Source: Dehalococcoidia bacterium
Lineage (GTDB): Bacteria > Chloroflexota > Dehalococcoidia > GIF9 > AB-539-J10
DNA length: 37,960 bases
Reading direction: 5' to 3'
NCBI GenBank assembly: GCA_030611085.1
Contig: JAUWQI010000002.1
Span: forward strand, 1 to 37,960
Shown: positions 33,275-37,960 of the stretch, piece after piece
How positions within the stretch are numbered: position 1 is the first letter of the stretch
How the letters are laid out: each line of letters opens with the position of its first letter
The notes under the pieces: generated by a model
Told to the model about the DNA's origin: nothing
Databases searched by the model: none
Seen by the model: the letters and a program-made list of their open reading frames with translations, nothing else
Translations under genes and position numbers: made by a program

Positions 33275-33709
33275 CTAGGCTCTCTCCTCTCTTTCTAATA
33301 CCTCCAGAAGCTGAGCAGGTGTGATAATCCAAATCCCCTCATATTCTTTTAGGTTCAACAGATGTACATCTCCGGAGACAATGAAATCTGCCTTTGCGTT
33401 GATGGCGCAGGATAGGTATTTACTATCTGAAGGGTCGTCCAATATTACCTCAATGTTCGGCTCTTCCTTAACCAGAGCTGTAATGCTTAACAGGTAGGAG
33501 ACGAATTCCTTCAAATCCTCCCCCTCTAACCTGTGCCTATTTACCAACTTCGGATAACTCAGAACTCGCTCTAGTTCTTCAACAATGGGCGGTGAAATAA
33601 AAAGGCGAATCCTGTTTTCAAAAACACAATCCAGGATTTGGGCTGGTTTACCATGGGGATTTATCAAGGCGCTGACGAATACATTGGCGTCTAGGACGAC
33701 TTTGAGCAT
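33275..33709 (-). CDS. PIN-domain toxin (COG1569 type)
   Basis: 144 aa PIN-fold RNase with Asp7 (VVLDANVFVSAL), Glu44 (ISPPIVEELERVL), Asp95 (DDPSDSKYLSCA) and Asp114 (IVSGDVHLLNL). The PxDSKYL form is that of the putative-toxin PIN_3 group, not classical VapC. The Phd-type antitoxin gene lies 16 bp upstream. The pair lies between stubs A and B. Confidence 0.88.
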   Translation of the reverse strand: MLKVVLDANVFVSALINPHGKPAQILDCVFENRIRLFISPPIVEELERVLSYPKLVNRHRLEGEDLKEFVSYLLSITALVKEEPNIEVILDDPSDSKYLSCAINAKADFIVSGDVHLLNLKEYEGIWIITPAQLLEVLEREERA

Positions 33710-33725
33710 AAGAAATATTCCCTGC

Positions 33726-33995
33726 TTAGACCTGCCTTGCTGCTTCTACCGCTTCCTTGATTTCGCTCTCCAGCACCTCTGAGCCTACACTTTGATTTCC
33801 TTCTCTTATTTGCTTAATCCTCTCGTAAAGCCTTTCTCTAACCTTCTCCCAAGAAAGATATTCTTCCACAGGTATCACTGCCACCATGGGTCTGTTCCCC
33901 CTCTCCACAATGTACCTGTCTCCTTTGAGGCGAACCTCATCCATCAACTCGCCAAATTTTTGCCTTGCCTTTTGTGCCGATGTCTTCTTAAGCAT
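33726..33995 (-). CDS. Phd/YefM-type antitoxin
   Basis: 89 aa. The N-terminal DNA-binding fold reads SAQKARQKFGELMDEVRLKG, then DRYIVERGNRPMVAVIPVEE, typical of Phd/YefM. The acidic C-terminal half should bind the PIN toxin. A run of nine G's occupies the usual Shine-Dalgarno position just before the ATG, which may make expression variable. Confidence 0.9.
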   Translation of the reverse strand: MLKKTSAQKARQKFGELMDEVRLKGDRYIVERGNRPMVAVIPVEEYLSWEKVRERLYERIKQIREGNQSVGSEVLESEIKEAVEAARQV

Positions 33996-34000
33996 TCTTA

Positions 34001-34021
34001 CCCCCCCCCATGGTCATTATA
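34001..34021 (-). promoter_or_regulatory. -10 element and G9 tract before the Phd-type antitoxin
   Basis: On the minus strand TATAAT (34016-34021) is followed by CCATGG-like bases and nine consecutive G's (34001-34009) ending 5 nt before the ATG. The tract lies near the likely transcription start and at the ribosome site. No clear -35 is seen. Confidence 0.45.
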
Positions 34022-34075
34022 CTCATATTGATTATAATGAATAACGGGTTGCATTACAAGCAAAAAAATTGATTC

Positions 34076-34139
34076 TTTACCATACGCAGTTACACTTAAT
34101 CTTTTTGTAATCCATTCCTAGCTTTGCCCACATTGCCAG
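34076..34139 (-). pseudogene. Stub B: 3' end of an SPL-like radical SAM gene
   Basis: About 64 bp closely resembling 34647-34711. In frame it reads AMWAKLGMDYKKIKCNCVW and a stop at 34077-34079, with V-N changed to M-D relative to the intact gene. It lies between the HicBA and PIN/Phd units and is more complete than stub A. Confidence 0.85.
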
Positions 34140-34152
34140 GGTTGAGTTGCGC

Positions 34153-34377
34153 TTACAGTAATTCGCGAAATTCATGGCGGGTTAACTGTACATCTCGTAA
34201 GATCTTAGACAAAATGCCGGAGCCTAAATCTTCACCTTTGTGCACTGGCACTACAGTAGCTCTGCCATCAGAGTGCTTCATATAAATATGGCTGCCTCGT
34301 TGACGAACTATTTCAAAATCAGCTTTTTGCAAAGCACGAACTACCTCGCTGCCAATTAGGCGAGGTAATCGGCTCAT
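34153..34377 (-). CDS. hicA: HicA-family mRNA interferase toxin
   Basis: From ATG 34377 (74 aa): MSRLPRLIGSEVVRALQKAD, catalytic His30 in RQRGSHIYMKH, and ATVVPVHKGEDLGSGILSKI. An ATG further upstream would lie inside hicB; 34377 overlaps the hicB stop by 4 bp (coupled). The standard length supports this start. It belongs to the cassette between stub B and the intact radical SAM gene. Confidence 0.9.
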   Translation of the reverse strand: MSRLPRLIGSEVVRALQKADFEIVRQRGSHIYMKHSDGRATVVPVHKGEDLGSGILSKILRDVQLTRHEFRELL

Positions 34378-34586
34378 AGAGCTACCTTTTGGACACCTAC
34401 CAGTTGTAATGGCTCGGAAGCTGTTTCCCCTCCCACTTCCAAGCAAAGGTGGATAGCCTCTTTTATGCGCTCCATAAGCTCGTCTAAGGAATGGGCTTGG
34501 GTATGGCATCCCTTAAGGGAAGGCACGGTGCCTACGAAGAAACCTTCTTCATCGCGCTCAATGATAACAGTAAACTCTTTCCACAT
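34374..34586 (-). CDS. hicB: HicB-family antitoxin
   Basis: 70-aa short HicB: FTVIIERDEEGFFVGTVPSL, KGCHTQAHSLDELMERIKEA, the canonical HicB core. It is coupled to hicA by 4 bp. It differs clearly from the HicB at 32584-32829, so the two HicBA units are separate acquisitions, not a tandem duplication. Confidence 0.9.
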   Translation of the reverse strand: MWKEFTVIIERDEEGFFVGTVPSLKGCHTQAHSLDELMERIKEAIHLCLEVGGETASEPLQLVGVQKVAL

Positions 34587-34647
34587 AATGCATCACTTTC
34601 TGACTACTATTTTAAATTAGTATATCACACGGTTTATCAAGGTGCTT

Positions 34648-35613
34648 TTACCATACGCAGTTACATTTAATCTTTTTATAATTCACCCCTAGCTTTGCCC
34701 ACATTGCCACGGTTTCCTTACAAAGGGCAACCTCTTTGTAGTTATGGGATTCCTTTAACTGGTTGATGATTGTGGCATACATTTCATAACGAGTATTAAA
34801 CTCGACCTTCTTCCCCCAGTTGGAGTTCTCCTTTAGATATTCCTGCCAACTCTTATCTGTAGCCCTGTTGATTGTGCTCTGCAATCCCCGTAGTGACCCC
34901 AGGGTAATTCGTGCTGGGGCAAAGTTTGCGAAAATCCGGTCAATAAGATTTGTATAGTGTGTCTCCCAATCTGGAACAGGCACCATAGGGTCAATCCTTA
35001 CCCTCACTTCATAGCCCGCTTGGCTAAGTTTTCGTCCAGCCTCAATCCTTCTATCAATTGAAGGGGCGCCTCTTTCCCATCTCTTGGCTACCTCATCTGC
35101 ATTAAGACTGAAACTAACGATAACTTGATTATGAGGATTAATCTCTAACAAATTCTTTATATTGTCGGACTTGGTTACAAACAATACTTTATGTCTGTTT
35201 TGTTCTTCAAGCATAGGAATAATAAATTTGGAAAATGGATTGCTTGAGCTCTCCCACATCAAAGAGTCGGCTATCTCACCTGTATTAAGTATTTCAGGTG
35301 TTGTAACTCCGCTAAGAAATCTTCTGGTATGCAATTCTATCTTCTTATAATCTTTAATTACGGGCTTTGTGCCAGTAGGTAGGAATCTGAAAGTTCCTTT
35401 TAGGTAACACCAAGCGCAATCGAAAGGACAACCATAGGCCCACTTTAACTCAAGAAAGTGAGGACATATAACATTTATCGGCTTGATAGGGAGAGGCGTT
35501 TTATCAAATCTTTTTATAATTGAGCCATCCCCGACCTGCTGAATTAATGATACTCTAGAGCCGTCCAATAATTCGTATTCTTTTTCTTTTACCGTAACTT
35601 TAGGCTTTACCAT
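34648..35613 (-). CDS. SPL-like radical SAM protein, TcmP-associated
   Basis: Cluster motif CPFDCAWCYLKG (CxxxCxxC, about residues 61-72) after FLELKWAYG identifies a radical SAM enzyme related to spore photoproduct lyase and the Gp37/Gp68 three-Cys group. The body has TGEIADSLMWE and RVRIDPMVPVPDWETHY. It precedes the toxin-antitoxin cassettes and follows TcmP by 27 bp. The C-terminal Cys pair (KCNCVW) is what the two downstream stubs repeat. The reaction is unknown; action on nucleic acid or nucleotide is a guess from relatives. Confidence 0.85.
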   Translation of the reverse strand: MVKPKVTVKEKEYELLDGSRVSLIQQVGDGSIIKRFDKTPLPIKPINVICPHFLELKWAYGCPFDCAWCYLKGTFRFLPTGTKPVIKDYKKIELHTRRFLSGVTTPEILNTGEIADSLMWESSSNPFSKFIIPMLEEQNRHKVLFVTKSDNIKNLLEINPHNQVIVSFSLNADEVAKRWERGAPSIDRRIEAGRKLSQAGYEVRVRIDPMVPVPDWETHYTNLIDRIFANFAPARITLGSLRGLQSTINRATDKSWQEYLKENSNWGKKVEFNTRYEMYATIINQLKESHNYKEVALCKETVAMWAKLGVNYKKIKCNCVW

Positions 35614-35640
35614 TATCCCAACTTAATTCTATTTCTCCAA

Positions 35641-36780
35641 TCAAGGTGCGAAGGTAATGATACAATCTTCAGCATAAGTCATCCTGCGCCGCCCTCTGCC
35701 GCTTGGCAACTCTACATTAGTAATCCTTGGCGGAGTAGACTCGTATTCAAGGATTCGTAACGCCCTAGTTAAATGACGCCCTATACAAATTGGATGCCAT
35801 GCTACATCATTTTCTATAAGCGCTGGCTTCTCAATATTTTGCCCGCGATAAGATAGATAAAGCTGGTTTGCCAGCTCTTTGCAGTATTCTTCATCATAAA
35901 GTTCCTTGTCAAATAGGTGCTGTTGCTGTGGATCAATCAAATCGAAATATTGGAAATCCCCCGTGGGTGCTGCATTCCACATGGCCTGCTTCATTGCTAA
36001 CATACCCCGCCAGCTTCGCGTGGCAAAGAAAAGGTAATACTGTGTTTGATTTTGTTTATTGACCATACGAAAGGGAAGGCCTTTCCACCCGAGGCTTTCT
36101 AACGCCTTCTGATAAGCATTCATCAGATACTCTTCTTTTTGATCAGGGTCAGCAATCTGCAGGGCGCGACGCCAAACATCACTCCCATAAAGCTCATCTA
36201 AATACTTATACTTGCGAGGGTCTTGTAGAAACCATTCATTAAGGGATTGGTAATTGAAGGTAATCAAGACCTCTGATCTAGGCTGTTGGGCAAGGCGGTT
36301 GATTAAAGACATAGGAAAACCAGTGGGGCCGAATGGGTCAATAAACACAAAGGATGGAGCCAATTGCTTATTTTGTTCCTCAATCTGGGATAGGATGCTA
36401 TCAAAAATCTCCTTGAAACTAGCATGACGTGGCTCTATTCTAAAATTGCTAGGTAGTTGAGGTTTAAACTCGGCAACTTTTCGCTCTAAATTTTGATACC
36501 TTGCCTCCTCTTTCTCGATAAAGTAGAAGACCAAATCCATGCCTTTTCGTGTAAGCTTATGCTTAAGCGCATGGCCTTGTGCTACCTTAAGGGCAATAAT
36601 GGGAGAGCCATCCTCTCCACCTTTATATTCTCCTGGCCCAGCAAAACCATCAACATAGAGTAATCTGAGGTGGATTGATGCTAAGATAGGAAACCAAGCC
36701 CCAAGGTAATATCGCAATATCTCGTGTTTGGCTTTAGTATGTGGCGGAATTTCCCAAATTGTGCCAAGTCCGTTACTCAT
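35641..36780 (-). CDS. tcmP: Three-Cys-motif partner protein TcmP
   Basis: 379 aa. The N-terminal HTKAKHEILRYYLGAWFPIL then LLYVDGFAGPGEYKGGEDGS resemble a SAM-dependent methyltransferase motif I region, and PSFVFIDPFGPTGFPMSLI gives a motif IV-like DPFG. This matches TcmP, a family defined by its regular pairing with a three-Cys radical SAM protein, as here. It lies between a methyltransferase-like gene and the radical SAM gene on one strand. No function has been shown for the pair that I know of; modification or defence is a context inference. Confidence 0.85.
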   Translation of the reverse strand: MSNGLGTIWEIPPHTKAKHEILRYYLGAWFPILASIHLRLLYVDGFAGPGEYKGGEDGSPIIALKVAQGHALKHKLTRKGMDLVFYFIEKEEARYQNLERKVAEFKPQLPSNFRIEPRHASFKEIFDSILSQIEEQNKQLAPSFVFIDPFGPTGFPMSLINRLAQQPRSEVLITFNYQSLNEWFLQDPRKYKYLDELYGSDVWRRALQIADPDQKEEYLMNAYQKALESLGWKGLPFRMVNKQNQTQYYLFFATRSWRGMLAMKQAMWNAAPTGDFQYFDLIDPQQQHLFDKELYDEEYCKELANQLYLSYRGQNIEKPALIENDVAWHPICIGRHLTRALRILEYESTPPRITNVELPSGRGRRRMTYAEDCIITFAP

Positions 36781-36873
36781 TTCACAGCTTCTTGCCAGAG
36801 TTGGTGGAGGAGATGCTGGCGGAGTCTGGAGTCGAGGATTTGTCCTGATTTATAAATTTTGTTCCTTCCTCAT
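36777..36873 (-). pseudogene. Frame-disrupted small gene between the methyltransferase-like gene and tcmP
   Basis: An ATG at 36873 overlaps the upstream stop (ATGA) and a TGA at 36777-36779 overlaps the tcmP ATG (ATGA), but the interval is 97 nt, one base more than whole codons. In the frame of the second half the peptide reads NKIYKSGQILDSRLRQHLLH followed by QLWQEAVK, which looks natural. From the ATG the frame stops after seven codons. A 31-aa coupled protein broken by one extra base, perhaps in the AAAA run, is the simplest reading. It may be an assembly error. Confidence 0.4.
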
Positions 36874-37960
36874 GAACTTAGAATTTGCTTTACTACATTA
36901 TCTATTTCCTCAAGCTCCCCTTTCAGTTCGGCTTTTATTAGGTGGCGGGTGTGACCGATGCTGCGGGATTTTGGCAGTTGTGGGAGCAGTTGCTCTACCT
37001 TTTGGGTGCATTGCTCGCCGAGCTTAGAGAGTGCTCTATGATTTTCGTCTGATGAATTGTATTGAGGGATGGGGATTTCTAAAACCTTTTTGTGAATGTC
37101 TCTGGGGCCCCACAATCCTCGGCTCTGCATCGGCTTCAGGAGTTCATCTATGGTGGGGGAATTGAGAACGGCGGCTAAATAGTAAGCCTCTTCTTTATCG
37201 TCAGTATCAAAATAATACTCCTTAGATTCAGCCACAAACTCTTGAGCTTCAATGCTTTGCCCCTCCACTTCGAAGCTGATGGGTTTGTTCTCTACCACAC
37301 AGGAGCAGAGGTAGGTAGCGGAGGTGGGATAGAGGACTTTATATTCTGCCCTTTTCTGACTTGATAACTTTCTTCTATAATCGAGCCACTCTTGAACATC
37401 CATTCTCACAGCTTTCTCTCCTCTTCGCTTCTCCCACTCAGATTGAGCCTTTTCCAGCCAGTTCGCTAGGTTTAGAAAGCCCTGGTTGCGGGCTTCGTCA
37501 GCGCTGAGAATTTTGGAATGCTTGCCTGAGGGCAGAATAGGCAAGACCACCAGCCTAAAATCCGAGTAACCAAATGGAACAATATCAGTGGAAAGCAAAG
37601 TGGCGTAAAGGAAATCACTCTCGATGTTTCCCTCAAGGCTTAAGCCCTTATACGCTGGCTTAGCTTCCTTTTGGGCTCTTTCGGCTGTCTGAACATAGGG
37701 TAAGGAAGGGGCAAAACCAAATGGAGGGTAAGATTTTATCTCCACAAACCAGAGAGAGCGAGGGACAATGGTTGCTCCTTGCTTAAAGTAAGGCCGGTAG
37801 AAGCTTCTTGCACCTGTGGTAGGTTTCATCTTCGAAGTGCTAAGAAAGCTTCGCTTTCCCATCTGGGTGACAAAGAGTTCCTCCGGAGTAACAGTGAGAG
37901 CCTGTTTTGCCTCGTCTAGAGAGGAGTTCTTACGCTCCAATTTTCCGGAGAAGCTCTGGC
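36870..37960 (-). CDS. N6-adenine methyltransferase-like protein (Eco57I/type IIG style), 3' part only
   Basis: The frame stays open through the window's end (codons before 37940 continue QSFSGKLERKNSSL), so only about 363 C-terminal codons are visible. The catalytic NPPY motif would lie outside. The visible part, with AAVLNSPTIDELLKPMQSRG and LWGPRDIHKKVLEIPIPQYN, matches the target-recognition and tail region of large adenine methyltransferase/restriction proteins. The gene would be the upstream partner of TcmP and the radical SAM protein. The call rests on that tail pattern only. Confidence 0.65.
   Translation of the reverse strand, partial: QSFSGKLERKNSSLDEAKQALTVTPEELFVTQMGKRSFLSTSKMKPTTGARSFYRPYFKQGATIVPRSLWFVEIKSYPPFGFAPSLPYVQTAERAQKEAKPAYKGLSLEGNIESDFLYATLLSTDIVPFGYSDFRLVVLPILPSGKHSKILSADEARNQGFLNLANWLEKAQSEWEKRRGEKAVRMDVQEWLDYRRKLSSQKRAEYKVLYPTSATYLCSCVVENKPISFEVEGQSIEAQEFVAESKEYYFDTDDKEEAYYLAAVLNSPTIDELLKPMQSRGLWGPRDIHKKVLEIPIPQYNSSDENHRALSKLGEQCTQKVEQLLPQLPKSRSIGHTRHLIKAELKGELEEIDNVVKQILSS

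Overview
The window looks like a chromosomal piece of an anaerobic Chloroflexota-type bacterium, most likely Dehalococcoidia-like, probably from a metagenome. This is inferred from gene content: a B12-dependent class II ribonucleotide reductase next to nrdR, a stand-alone core MetE-type methionine synthase near metK, ahcY and mtnP genes, and archaeal-flavoured genes (SCP-x thiolase/DUF35 pairs, archaemetzincin, THEP1 NTPase). Base composition is mid-range. Many short interspersed repeats, several carried in frame inside proteins, are typical of such genomes. Nearly all housekeeping genes lie on the minus strand.

Layout. 1-457: a probable small structured RNA. 458-5059: GAF/nuclease-like/HPRT fusion, class II RNR and nrdR behind an NrdR-box promoter. 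5373-6799: tRNA-Gly, tRNA-Ser and a radical SAM protein. 6811-10001: sugar-phosphate operon (phosphomannomutase, rimI-like acetyltransferase, phosphoglucose/phosphomannose isomerase). 10180-13789: accessory block with a hypothetical gene, a VapBC pair, an amber-interrupted nuclease and an RNase J-like protein. 13889-16629: metK and ahcY. 16804-19269: crotonase and an APH/P-loop kinase. 19914-22336: a secreted PKD/FIMAH surface protein split by a frameshift. 22925-28010: a classical thiolase and two thiolase/DUF35 pairs. 28084-32334: archaemetzincin, aldolase-type protein, a coupled THEP1/31-aa/DUF6485 operon, core MetE and mtnP. 32360-34586: toxin-antitoxin cluster. 34648-37960: SPL-like radical SAM protein, TcmP and the 3' part of an adenine-methyltransferase-like gene running off the window.

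The main discovery is a recurring architecture. Accessory DNA sits directly beside a minus-strand gene, and a decayed copy of that gene's end lies on the far side of the accessory DNA. This occurs at metK (3' end, around the VapBC/RNase J-like/nuclease block), at the APH kinase (3' end around the crotonase gene; a 54-bp 5' end around the surface-protein genes), and at the SPL-like radical SAM gene (two successive 3'-end stubs delimiting a VapBC-type cassette and a HicBA cassette). I read these as scars of repeated insertion anchored in conserved genes. No integrase or transposase is visible.

Metabolically, MetE, MetK, AhcY and MtnP would make methionine and SAM and recycle SAH and methylthioadenosine. 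The thiolases and crotonase suggest acyl-CoA turnover. No CRISPR array, rRNA or insertion sequence with a recognisable transposase was seen.
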